A program made the translations under genes and the position numbers. From positions 11,226-75,225 of the forward strand of contig JAILZY010000007.1 of NCBI GenBank assembly GCA_023512255.1: a stretch of DNA of 64,000 nt, read 5' to 3'. The DNA comes from a bacterium. GTDB lineage: Bacteria > SZUA-182 > DTGQ01. Below, piece by piece: positions 8,913-17,463 of this stretch; position 1 is the stretch's first letter, and each line of letters opens with the position of its first letter. The notes beneath the pieces are model-generated. The model saw only the letters and a list, made by a program, of their open reading frames with translations. It did not search any database and was not told where the DNA came from.

Positions 8913-8961
8913 GAGACCTATGAACCAGAAAATAGATAGCAAGAGAGACCTATGAACCAGA
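8913..8961 (+). repeat. Duplicated start region with 11-codon leader ORF
   Basis: The 17-mer GAGACCTATGAACCAGA occurs at 8913-8929 and again at 8945-8961. The second copy carries the start of the antiporter gene at 8952. The first copy opens an 11-codon frame (8920-8955, MNQKIDSKRDL) whose TGA overlaps the real ATG as ATGA. This is either a fortuitous duplication or a coupling leader. Confidence 0.7.
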
Positions 8962-10466
8962 TTATCAGCTTCCTACCTTTGTTAGCCTTATCCATTCCTC
9001 TGCTCGGAATCATAGTCATCCTTTGGGTCAGCGAGCGATTTCCGCAAAGTGTCAATCTCCTTACCGCGCTCAGCACTCTTCTCACCGCTTTTGCGGTAGC
9101 CACCATGTATCCAACCATCAGAGCCGGTGGGAGCCTTACCAAGAGCTTTGTCCTATTTACGGCTCCTCAGGTGGGATTTATCCCGCTGGTTTTCTCCTTC
9201 AGGGTCGATGCGCTGGGGTTTTTCGTTGGGCTGATCGCGACTGTAGTTTGGATGCTGTCAAGCTTTTTTGCCATTGAATTCATGCGGAAAAAACATGCTC
9301 AGATACGCTATGATATTTTTTCACTTCTTACCCTGATCGGTATGCTCGGGGTTGTCTTTGCCGCAGATTTATTTACCCTGTATGTTTTCTTTGAGCTTTT
9401 AAGTGTTGCCTCCCTGGTGTTGGTAATTCATGAGCAGACTCAGGAGGCCATGCGGGGTGGGGTGATCTACATTTTCATGGGAATCTGCGGAGGTCTTATT
9501 CTCCTTATGTCAATCCTGCTGACCTGTTCCATAAGCGGCTCGACCGATATTGTGGCCGCAGGAGCTGGCCTCAAAGAAAGCAGGCTGCTGCCGCTGATTT
9601 TTTGGGGCTATATTCTTGGCTTTGGAGTCAAGGCTGGCATCTTCCCCCTGCACTTTTGGATGCCTTCGGCCTATCCGCAAACTCCAACCTGCGCCGTAGC
9701 TCTCTCCTCCGGGGTGATGATCAAGGCCGGAGCCTATGGGATCATCAGAACCATCTACAGCATCATCGGTCTTGATGCCCTGCGGGGAAGGTGGCTAGTG
9801 CCTATCCTGCTAGTTGCAGCTCTGGTATCCATTTTTGTTGGCTCTGCAGCCGCCATCAACCAAAAGGATATCAAAAAGCTACTTGGCTACTCCAGTGTAT
9901 CGCAGATCGGCTATATAATCCTTGGTCTGACCCTGCTCTCTCCCCTGGGGCTGACTGCCGGGATTGTCCATATTTTCAATCACGCGATTATTAAAGCTAC
10001 CCTATTTTTGTGCGCTGGTGCGATTTTTCACCAAAGCGGCAAAAGGTATCTTGACGAGCTCAAGGGGATTGGAAAGAGTATGCCCCTGATAACCGCCTGC
10101 TTCACTATGGCCGCTCTGTCAATGATTGGGCTTCCACCCTTCAATGGCTTTATCAGCAAGTGGTTTCTGGCTGCCGGAGCACTGGATGCGGTCAAGATAG
10201 GCTCATATCATCTAGGGGTAGGCATTCTGGCTGTTGGCACTCTTATTGTCAGCAGCTTTATGAACCTGATCTACTACGGCCCGATTGTCTATAACGCCTG
10301 GTTTGGAACCCAAACTTATCCTTCGAAAGATGAGGCGGGGCAAGATCCCAAACCGGTGATGATGATTCCAGTTTTACTGCTGGCCCTTGGAACAGTGATT
10401 TTCGGAATTTTCCCTGGTTTTCCGCTGAGCATTGCCTGGCGGATCAGTCAATTTTATTTCCACTAG
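8952..10466 (+). CDS. Antiporter subunit D no. 3 (NuoM/MnhD-like)
   Basis: 504-aa polytopic protein closely related to the gene at 3669. It has FFELLSVASLVLV (TM5 Glu), GFGVKAGIFPLHFWMPSAYP (TM7 Lys), GVMIKAGAYGIIRTIYSIIG (TM8 Lys), and HAIIKATLFLCAGA (TM12 Lys). Its C-terminus lacks the polar insertion found in the 3669 paralogue. It resumes the antiporter locus after the two-component genes. It is likely an ion-translocating membrane subunit of the same Mrp/Mbh-like complex or of a variant complex. The ATG at 8952 is preceded by GAGAGACC, a weak ribosome site. Confidence 0.88.
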   Translation: MNQIISFLPLLALSIPLLGIIVILWVSERFPQSVNLLTALSTLLTAFAVATMYPTIRAGGSLTKSFVLFTAPQVGFIPLVFSFRVDALGFFVGLIATVVWMLSSFFAIEFMRKKHAQIRYDIFSLLTLIGMLGVVFAADLFTLYVFFELLSVASLVLVIHEQTQEAMRGGVIYIFMGICGGLILLMSILLTCSISGSTDIVAAGAGLKESRLLPLIFWGYILGFGVKAGIFPLHFWMPSAYPQTPTCAVALSSGVMIKAGAYGIIRTIYSIIGLDALRGRWLVPILLVAALVSIFVGSAAAINQKDIKKLLGYSSVSQIGYIILGLTLLSPLGLTAGIVHIFNHAIIKATLFLCAGAIFHQSGKRYLDELKGIGKSMPLITACFTMAALSMIGLPPFNGFISKWFLAAGALDAVKIGSYHLGVGILAVGTLIVSSFMNLIYYGPIVYNAWFGTQTYPSKDEAGQDPKPVMMIPVLLLALGTVIFGIFPGFPLSIAWRISQFYFH

Positions 10467-10530
10467 GCAAAAAGCGCAAGAGTTTATCAGCATCGAAAGA
10501 GTTTTAGCATCGAAAGAAAAGAGTGGTCCC

Positions 10531-13419
10531 ATGAACAAGACAGCAGCAGCAAGAGCAGCATTGGCCGCCTTTGGCCTAATTTTTATATTTTCCCTCTGGA
10601 GCTTTTTCCCTTTTTCTCATCCGACAGCAGTGTCTGAAATTTGGGCATCCTCGACTTCCTCTTTGCTAGAAGAGAGTGCCCACCATGCGGCGAGCGAGGC
10701 TTATCGAAAAATTGACCCTAAAGCATCTATCTTTTCCCCACTGCCGGTAGTGATTATTCTGATTCCTCTGCTTGGCGCCCTGATGCTCCTTTGGCTTTGC
10801 CGCAAGGACAAACAGGGGCAAGGGGGGATCATCGTAACCTTGAGCAGCGGTCTTGCCCTAGCCACATCCTTCCTAATGTATTCGCCAGTCATACAGGGTA
10901 AGTGGACTGCCGCTACTTTTGGGGGAGCAGCAGCTTATCGTCAGGGGATTTTCTATACAATTCCCTTTTTGCCTGCTTTTTCACTCAATCTGACCTTCAG
11001 GGTTGATCCGGCTGCCTTGATGTTAGTCATCTTGAGCTGTCTGGTGTGGTTTTGGGTAGCTATTTTTTCGCAAGGATATTTAGCCATTGAAGGACAAAGG
11101 CTGCGGTATAATGTGGCCAACCTCTGTGCTCTAAGTGCAACTGTGGGGACCTTTTTGGCCGGAGACCTTTTTACCCTGTACATATTCTATGAATTGATCC
11201 TCATTTTTCTCTACCTGATGGTTATTCACCGTGAGGATGAGGAGGCTTTACAGTCGGCCAAAATTTATCTCTACTTTGGGGTATTTTGTGGCCTTTTGCT
11301 ATTGTTTGGGATTTTTCTCTTCTCCTATTTTACTGGTACGGTGGATATTCAGAGTGCAGCCGAAGCCCTTGGCCGGATGAGATATCCAGCCCTCAAGTAT
11401 TGTCTAGCTGCACTCTTTCTGTTAGGATTTGGCGGCAAGGCCGGCATATTTCTTGAGCATATCTGGATGCCATCCTCCTACGGTTCTGCTCCTTGTCTCA
11501 CGGCCGCCCTCTCTTCAGGGATCATGATCGAGGTGGGGGCTTACGGGATATTTCGAACCGTTAACATGATCTTTGCCCCTTCAAGCCACCTGGGGGAAGG
11601 CTCCTCGGCCTGGATAACCTCGGCTCAATTAGGCTATGTGCTAATCTTTGTGGGAATTGTAACTATGCTACTTGGGGCGATCAATGCCCTTTTCTCCACC
11701 CAGGCGCTGCGGCTTTTGGCCTACTCCAGTGTCAGCCAAATGGGCTACATTGTCATGGGCATCGGCTGTGCCGCCTATATGGGAAGCAGCGGGGCCATGG
11801 GGCTTGCGGGTGCGCTATACCACATCATCAACCATGCCCTGTTCAAGGTGGGATTGTTCCTGAGTATCGGTGCGGTCTACTTTCACACCAGAGAGCTTGA
11901 CATTCGAAAGCTTGGTGGATTATGGCGGGATTTGCCGATCGCCAGCCTGACATTTTTGATCAGCGCCTTGGCAATTGCCGGTTTTCCTCCGCTGAACGGT
12001 TTTGCCAGCAAAACCATGCTCCACCATGCCATCCTGGAGGCATATCAGCACTCGGTCCACTTCTCCCCCTCGCATCTGCCTGATTTTTGGCTTCGGATAG
12101 CTGAAATCGTGTTCATTATTACTGCCGGCGGAACATTTGCCTACAATATGAAACTTTTCAGCATGGTCTTTCTGGGATCGAAAAAAGAGGGAGAAAAAAA
12201 GCCTACTTCCTCATCGCCCCTTAGTATGAATATCGCTCTGCTCCTTTTTGCAGCCGGAATTGTGCTTTTGGGATTTTTCCCCAACTGGCTGCTAGAAAAT
12301 TTCATCGGCCCTATGTTGCCCTACTTTGGCTTTGACTCCCACTCTCATGCCTACCATATGATTTATAATCCCAAGGCCGCTAGCTTTTTACGCTCCGCCT
12401 TGCCGCTGTGGTATGATCCTGCTCAACGAAGTCTTCTGGCCAGCAGCCAGGTGATTCACAACCTTTCATCGGGCAGCACCGCCATTTTGCTTGGAGGCCT
12501 GGTTTTCCTTATCTTCCTGGCCTTTGGATTTTCGGAAAAGCAGCTCTCTCCTGCCTGGGCACTGACGACTTACTACCAAAAAGTGTTTTTTGGCTTTCAC
12601 TCTCTGTGCCATCTGATCTACACCACAGTCGTGGCCGCAGCAGAAAAGACCATTTCCGTACTCATGGTCTATCTGTGGATTCCAGAGATCAAATTGGAAT
12701 TGATTGTCCCGAAATCACCTGCACAGGCCAAACATGGAATGTTTCGGGTAATTTCCAAGGTGGACGAGCAGTATGCCCATAGCATAGATCAGACGGTACG
12801 AGCTAAGGGAATGTTTGGCCATATTTCAAAAATAGATCAGATGTATGATCATATTTTTGATAAGGCCAAGGATATTGTAGCTGAAGATGGGATATTTGAC
12901 CGAATTTCTGAGGTTGAGGAGAAATTTTCAACCTCCATTGATCGGGCAGCAGAAAGCCGAGGCCTCTTTAGCCGGGCCACCAAAGCCGATGGCCAATTGA
13001 GCGGGGCGTATGACCAGGTTATCTTCAGCAGATTCTTCTGGGGGATCCTGGCCAGACGTGATGAATTCAAGGCCGGCCTGTGGAAGTATTTCAATCTGAT
13101 CGAGAACTGGTATGACCGAATCGTCGAGCGTACCCTGTTTGATATCCTCGGCTCTGAAGATCTATCTAAAATTCAATTAGCAGGCGAAGACTTTGCCAGC
13201 TCATGGTTTTTGCGTCTTTGCAAAAGGGCAAGCGAAATCCATACCGGAGATATCAGCCACTATATCTCTTGGATCGCTATCGCCTTGACCATTATCATCG
13301 GCACTTTAGTTGGCTTTCTCTACATTAAGACATTCTTTGCCATGATCGTGGCTTTATCAACCATCATCACCTTTTTCGGTGTGCTGGCTGCGGTGATCAC
13401 ATTTTTTTTCAAACGATAG
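10531..13419 (+). CDS. Large antiporter subunit (MrpA/NuoL-like) with repeat-bearing C-terminus
   Basis: About 962 aa from the ATG at 10531; the frame stays open back to 10432 inside the previous gene, but the hydrophobic N-terminal helix begins just after 10531. The core antiporter domain has FYELILIFLYLMV (TM5 Glu), GFGGKAGIFLEHIWMPSSYG (Lys303) and HALFKVGLFLSIGA (TM12 Lys). At the TM8 position the motif is GIMIEVGAYG, with Glu334 where the paralogues have Lys. Beyond the membrane core, residues 736-834 hold four ~24-residue repeats (G-hydrophobic-F-x-x-I-S-K-x-D...). A terminal helix GDISHYISWIAIALTIII resembles the NuoL C-terminal anchor. Probably the largest ion-pumping subunit, bracing the complex by its long amphipathic arm. 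Confidence 0.85.
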   Translation: MNKTAAARAALAAFGLIFIFSLWSFFPFSHPTAVSEIWASSTSSLLEESAHHAASEAYRKIDPKASIFSPLPVVIILIPLLGALMLLWLCRKDKQGQGGIIVTLSSGLALATSFLMYSPVIQGKWTAATFGGAAAYRQGIFYTIPFLPAFSLNLTFRVDPAALMLVILSCLVWFWVAIFSQGYLAIEGQRLRYNVANLCALSATVGTFLAGDLFTLYIFYELILIFLYLMVIHREDEEALQSAKIYLYFGVFCGLLLLFGIFLFSYFTGTVDIQSAAEALGRMRYPALKYCLAALFLLGFGGKAGIFLEHIWMPSSYGSAPCLTAALSSGIMIEVGAYGIFRTVNMIFAPSSHLGEGSSAWITSAQLGYVLIFVGIVTMLLGAINALFSTQALRLLAYSSVSQMGYIVMGIGCAAYMGSSGAMGLAGALYHIINHALFKVGLFLSIGAVYFHTRELDIRKLGGLWRDLPIASLTFLISALAIAGFPPLNGFASKTMLHHAILEAYQHSVHFSPSHLPDFWLRIAEIVFIITAGGTFAYNMKLFSMVFLGSKKEGEKKPTSSSPLSMNIALLLFAAGIVLLGFFPNWLLENFIGPMLPYFGFDSHSHAYHMIYNPKAASFLRSALPLWYDPAQRSLLASSQVIHNLSSGSTAILLGGLVFLIFLAFGFSEKQLSPAWALTTYYQKVFFGFHSLCHLIYTTVVAAAEKTISVLMVYLWIPEIKLELIVPKSPAQAKHGMFRVISKVDEQYAHSIDQTVRAKGMFGHISKIDQMYDHIFDKAKDIVAEDGIFDRISEVEEKFSTSIDRAAESRGLFSRATKADGQLSGAYDQVIFSRFFWGILARRDEFKAGLWKYFNLIENWYDRIVERTLFDILGSEDLSKIQLAGEDFASSWFLRLCKRASEIHTGDISHYISWIAIALTIIIGTLVGFLYIKTFFAMIVALSTIITFFGVLAAVITFFFKR
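12736..13032 (+). repeat. Four ~24-residue protein repeats in the large antiporter subunit
   Basis: Repeats start at GMFRVISKVDEQY, GMFGHISKIDQMY, GIFDRISEVEEKF and GLFSRATKADGQL, spaced 24, 27 and 24 residues. The pattern is G-h-F-x-x-I-S-K-x-D/E-x-x-Y/F-x-x-x-x-D, typical of amphipathic helices. DNA-level identity is low, so the repeats are old or kept by selection at protein level. Confidence 0.8.
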
Positions 13420-13614
13420 GGAAATAAGGCAGATGGTCCCCAGGTAAAAAACAATAGTTGATAAGGTAAATGAGAAACTCCCCTCTATGGTAATCCGGTC
13501 AAGATCGTACTAGGATTGGATATAAATGGGGAGCATCTGGAAATAAGGCAGGTATTTTTTGATTTTTCACAAGGAACTTTTTGCTTTTTACTCTTTTTGA
13601 AGGACTAGAAGTCG

Positions 13615-14586
13615 ATGCAGTCGAAAGAAAAAGAAAATCTTGGTAGGGCATTGCAAATTATTTTGGCGAGGAGCTTTACTTATTTAAGCTTATTGGTTAT
13701 TATAATCTTCATTATCTATTTCGTGAGAAGAAAGCCGTTTCAGGACTCAATTCCGACAGGGGTACGGGACATAGTAGCCATCGTCGATGGCTACTCGGAA
13801 TATAAAGCACATATCCAAGGAGTGCGGGAGGGGCTTTTGTTCAAGGGCATTCACACTATCTTCTATGAGGAATCAAAGCTTGGAGAGATTAAGGAGAATC
13901 CTGTCTATGTCATCGGAACAGAGAAGGTGAAACGGGTTCTTGAAAAGCTGCCCGGACGCACCATCATCGGCTATGCTCAGTTTCAGGAAAAGCCCGCTGA
14001 CAATTATACGGGAGTTTTTTCAGGATTTGACTGGGCCGAGGGCATTAAGTTCTACAGGCGAATTTTACCAGGGCTTAAGAGAGTTGGGGTTGTCTATTCG
14101 GAAACTATCCCTTGGTCCAGAGAACAGTTTGAGGCCCTGCAAAGCTTTGTCAGCAGCCAGCCAGAACTTGAGATAGAGATAACTCCTTTGCCGATCCCTA
14201 AAAACGGCAGAGAACTTCAAGAAAAATTGGATTCTCTTCTCAACACAGTAGATGCCCTCCTGGGGGTTGTTCAGGACAAAAATATTGAGGCCGCCTTGCC
14301 GATCATCATCTCAAGCTGCCTCAATCACAAACGCCCTTTCATAGGCGGAGGAAAGACAGGAGCGCAAATGGGAGCCTTGGCTGCCCTGGAATATGATCAA
14401 AAGCGACTCGGCAGGCAGGTAGCAGACACGATTATTTCTCAGATTATCAGGCAGCATAAAACGCCTGCCCAGATTCCCATTCTTATTCCTCAACCGCAGA
14501 TCTTTATCAATCTTTCTACTTCCTATAAATTGGGCATCCAGCTTCCCAAAGATATTAAAGATCAAGCCGCGGAGAAATACTCCTAG
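13615..14586 (+). CDS. Membrane-anchored ABC-type substrate-binding protein (ABC_sub_bind family)
   Basis: 323 aa. One N-terminal membrane helix (about 17-38, SLLVIIIFIIYFV) anchors a periplasmic domain. The body resembles the PF04392 ABC transporter substrate-binding family: IVAIVDGYSEYKAHIQGVRE at the start, the central GLKRVGVVYSETIPWSREQF, the DALLGVVQDKN segment, and a late GALAALEYDQKRLGRQVAD. Family members bind small organic ligands and are often next to permease and ATPase genes, but none is present here. It may act as a sensor or as a partner of a distant transporter. No hint of the ligand is visible. The stop region is echoed 75 bp downstream (14653). Confidence 0.75.
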   Translation: MQSKEKENLGRALQIILARSFTYLSLLVIIIFIIYFVRRKPFQDSIPTGVRDIVAIVDGYSEYKAHIQGVREGLLFKGIHTIFYEESKLGEIKENPVYVIGTEKVKRVLEKLPGRTIIGYAQFQEKPADNYTGVFSGFDWAEGIKFYRRILPGLKRVGVVYSETIPWSREQFEALQSFVSSQPELEIEITPLPIPKNGRELQEKLDSLLNTVDALLGVVQDKNIEAALPIIISSCLNHKRPFIGGGKTGAQMGALAALEYDQKRLGRQVADTIISQIIRQHKTPAQIPILIPQPQIFINLSTSYKLGIQLPKDIKDQAAEKYS

Positions 14587-14705
14587 GGGGGAAGATATTA
14601 GGCAATTTGGATAAGAGCTCTCTTTAAAAAAACCAAACTTGAAGCACTATAGTACTCCTAGGGGGAGAGAGTAGGAGATGAAGTTCACCATTTTGGGAGA
14701 ATGAA

Positions 14706-17375
14706 ATGCAGAAAGATAGTATCACAACGAGCCAATCTGTGTCTCGAGGCGATAGCAAAGACTCAATCCTAGCTGAAAATATGGCTATTTTGGGTCATAT
14801 GCTAGAGGAGTCCAGGAAAGAGAGAGAAGGGCTTGAGGCCTTGCTGAATCAGATCAGGATGCAGATAGCCAGCCTGTGTGAAAACAGCGAGATGATTCTT
14901 CGGGTGGAAAAGCGAGTCGAGACCTTGCAGTTTTTGTCTCAGTCAACAGAAAAGAAAATTACCGAGGTTCTTCGATTTCGCGACCAAATCGATGAGGTGA
15001 ATCGAAAACTTGACAGTTTTACCACCCTGGCCCTTGAGCTATCTGAAAAATTCGATGAGCTAAGCGGCCAGGTTGATGCCTTTAACCAGGTTAAGGATGG
15101 TGTCAGCCAATGCAAAGCGGCGGTTGAGCAGATAAGCCAAACGGTTCAGGTTTTGCAGACTGAAGCCGCTGATCTGGAAGGGAAAGTGGCTCAAATCTCT
15201 GATCGTAAGATAGATATTGACCTGGCAGTGGAAGAGGCCAATCAGTTTTCCGCCCTGACCAAAAAGCTGCGCAGCGAATTCCAGGGGATAGAGCAGGAGC
15301 GGACAGATGCCCTGTCCAAAATGAAGACCTTTGCCGAGCAGATGGCCAAATACGAATCGCTGGCTTTAGATATGCGGCAGAAGGCTGAAGAGCTAGATCG
15401 AGATCGAAAGCTCTATGAGGCTACCAAGCAAAAGCTAGATAGTCTTAACTCCCTGGCCGAATACATCAAAACCAAAATGAACACCCTATCACAGCAGCGG
15501 CTGATCGTGGAAAAGGCCAATGAGGAAGCTGGACGGCTAAATGTCCTGTTCTGGGATATGGAAGCCAAGATCAACAAATTGGCTGAAGAAAACAAATTGA
15601 TCAAAAAAACCGAGAAAAATATCTGGCGTCTGGAATCCATGTTCAATGAGGCCGAGCTCAAGACCAAGCAGGTTGCCGAGGCCAAGGAATTTCTGACTAC
15701 CGTTACCGAGCGGATCGAAGACCTGCAGAAGCTGTCAGCAGAAATCTCAAACAAAACCAGGGAGTTGAATGAGACGCGGGCAGTCATGAATAACCTGAGC
15801 GGCAGGATCGACTATCTGCATTCTCGGCTTGAGGACGCCGAGCGCAAAGGAGACGAGATCCTTACCCTTCAGACCGATATTCAGCGGGTCAATGAGCAGA
15901 TTCAGCAGGTAAATCAAGAGCTGCAAGACCTGCAAAAGGAATTTGAAGAGGTGCTCGATCAGAAGGAAGTTATTAAAGAGGTGAAGACCCAGTTGCTGGA
16001 GATAGACCTTCTGGCTCATAATTTGCAATCCGAGGCTGAGAAGATTCAAGAGAAGGGAAAACTGATCGAGCGGATCGAAAGCAAAGTGGAGGCTCTGACC
16101 TCTAGCCTCATGGATATTGAGGATCGAATGATTACCTTAGAAACCAAAAGATCGGAGTTAGGACAGCTTGAATCTCAGATCATAGATATCAAAAAATTGG
16201 CCGAAGATCTTTCCAAAACAGAAGATGAGATCATTGAGAGGATCGACTTTATCGAAGATGCCAGGCAGCAGATGGAAAAGCTGATTGCTCTGTCTGGTGA
16301 GCTGAACGAAAAGATGGAGCGGGTGGAACGCCGACAGGCCTTGGTCCAGAATCTGGAAAATCGGATCTTGAGACTTAGCCAGTTAAGTAGCGAGTTAGAA
16401 ACCCGCATCAGGACGGTTCTTCAGAATAAATCTGAAGTTGAAAGGGTTGAGGATGGGCTGAATGCCTTGAAAGTCCTTATCGAGGATATTGAGGTCAGAA
16501 GCAGTGAACTGCAGGCAGACAAAAAACAGATTCAGGAACAGGCTGCACAACTGGCCGAGCTCAAGACCCAGGCTGATGACATCCGGCAGATAATGAATCA
16601 AATTAACCGAAATAAAGATGCGGTTCAGCGAATTCATATTGAAATGGTCGAAAGTGAGAACAAAATCTCTAGCCTCTTTGGAGCCATTGATCACAAAATC
16701 AATGATCTTGAACACTGGCGCAGCCAGGCTCAAGGAATAGCGGAAACTTACCGAGCTCAATTCCGTGATCTCCTGCGGCAGATGGAAGAAGGGGTAGCTC
16801 GGGTTTTAAATGAGATGATTGATATTGACAAGATAGAAAATAAGTTGCAAAATCTCTCTCAACTCCATCGGGATATCGAACGCAAAATCGATGCTCTCTC
16901 GGCTCGCAAATCGGCTCTCTCGGAATTGGAAAGAAAGATCAGCGGTCTTGAAGAGCTATCTCAGGGGATTGACGAGAATCTGGCCAAAATAGCAGGTGGC
17001 AAAGATGTGATCGAAAGAACCAACCGCGATATTCAGGAGGTGCGTCTCCTGGCGCAGGACATTCGAGCCAGAATGCAAAATCTGCTTTCGGAAAGTGAAA
17101 AGGTGGATGAGGTCGGCGCTAGGTTGACAAGTCTTCACGATTTAATTGCTGATACTCACGAGAAGATGGGAGCCATTATGAAGAACATCCAGTTGATCGA
17201 CGAGGCCGACTCAAGGATGAGAAATCTCGATTTGATGGCGGAAGATCTCAAGGTAAAATTGGACACCCTAGCCCAGCAGCAATCTTTGGTTGAGAGTGCC
17301 AATCAGCAGGTCGCTCAGCTGCAATTTTTATTGGGAGAGGCTGAAGTAAAGGCACGAAAATTGCAAGAATCATAA
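14706..17375 (+). CDS. Long coiled-coil protein of unknown function
   Basis: 889 aa, almost entirely Glu/Lys/Gln/Leu-rich heptads with no signal peptide or membrane helix. Recurrent units such as L..L...I..K...L and KIDALSARK, RIEDLQKLS suggest repeated ~40-60-residue coiled-coil blocks. Cysteine is rare (two near residues 50-130). It resembles SMC-like or filament-forming proteins by composition only; no ATPase motif is present, so it is not an SMC. It would be a cytoplasmic structural or scaffold protein. It sits between the binding protein and the deacetylase. The spacing to the next gene (89 bp) leaves co-transcription open. The ATG at 14706 has GGGAGA upstream. Confidence 0.8.
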   Translation: MQKDSITTSQSVSRGDSKDSILAENMAILGHMLEESRKEREGLEALLNQIRMQIASLCENSEMILRVEKRVETLQFLSQSTEKKITEVLRFRDQIDEVNRKLDSFTTLALELSEKFDELSGQVDAFNQVKDGVSQCKAAVEQISQTVQVLQTEAADLEGKVAQISDRKIDIDLAVEEANQFSALTKKLRSEFQGIEQERTDALSKMKTFAEQMAKYESLALDMRQKAEELDRDRKLYEATKQKLDSLNSLAEYIKTKMNTLSQQRLIVEKANEEAGRLNVLFWDMEAKINKLAEENKLIKKTEKNIWRLESMFNEAELKTKQVAEAKEFLTTVTERIEDLQKLSAEISNKTRELNETRAVMNNLSGRIDYLHSRLEDAERKGDEILTLQTDIQRVNEQIQQVNQELQDLQKEFEEVLDQKEVIKEVKTQLLEIDLLAHNLQSEAEKIQEKGKLIERIESKVEALTSSLMDIEDRMITLETKRSELGQLESQIIDIKKLAEDLSKTEDEIIERIDFIEDARQQMEKLIALSGELNEKMERVERRQALVQNLENRILRLSQLSSELETRIRTVLQNKSEVERVEDGLNALKVLIEDIEVRSSELQADKKQIQEQAAQLAELKTQADDIRQIMNQINRNKDAVQRIHIEMVESENKISSLFGAIDHKINDLEHWRSQAQGIAETYRAQFRDLLRQMEEGVARVLNEMIDIDKIENKLQNLSQLHRDIERKIDALSARKSALSELERKISGLEELSQGIDENLAKIAGGKDVIERTNRDIQEVRLLAQDIRARMQNLLSESEKVDEVGARLTSLHDLIADTHEKMGAIMKNIQLIDEADSRMRNLDLMAEDLKVKLDTLAQQQSLVESANQQVAQLQFLLGEAEVKARKLQES

Positions 17376-17463
17376 TTCTATGAATCCTAAGACACATAAT
17401 TTTGTGTCAGTCAGCAGAGTGGATCTTTTTTGGCAATGAGAGTAGAAAGCAAATAACACCTCT

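Noticed and set aside
15413-16760. Several leftward open frames inside the coiled-coil gene
   Set aside because: They are shadows of a Glu/Lys/Leu-rich coding strand, with no start signals.
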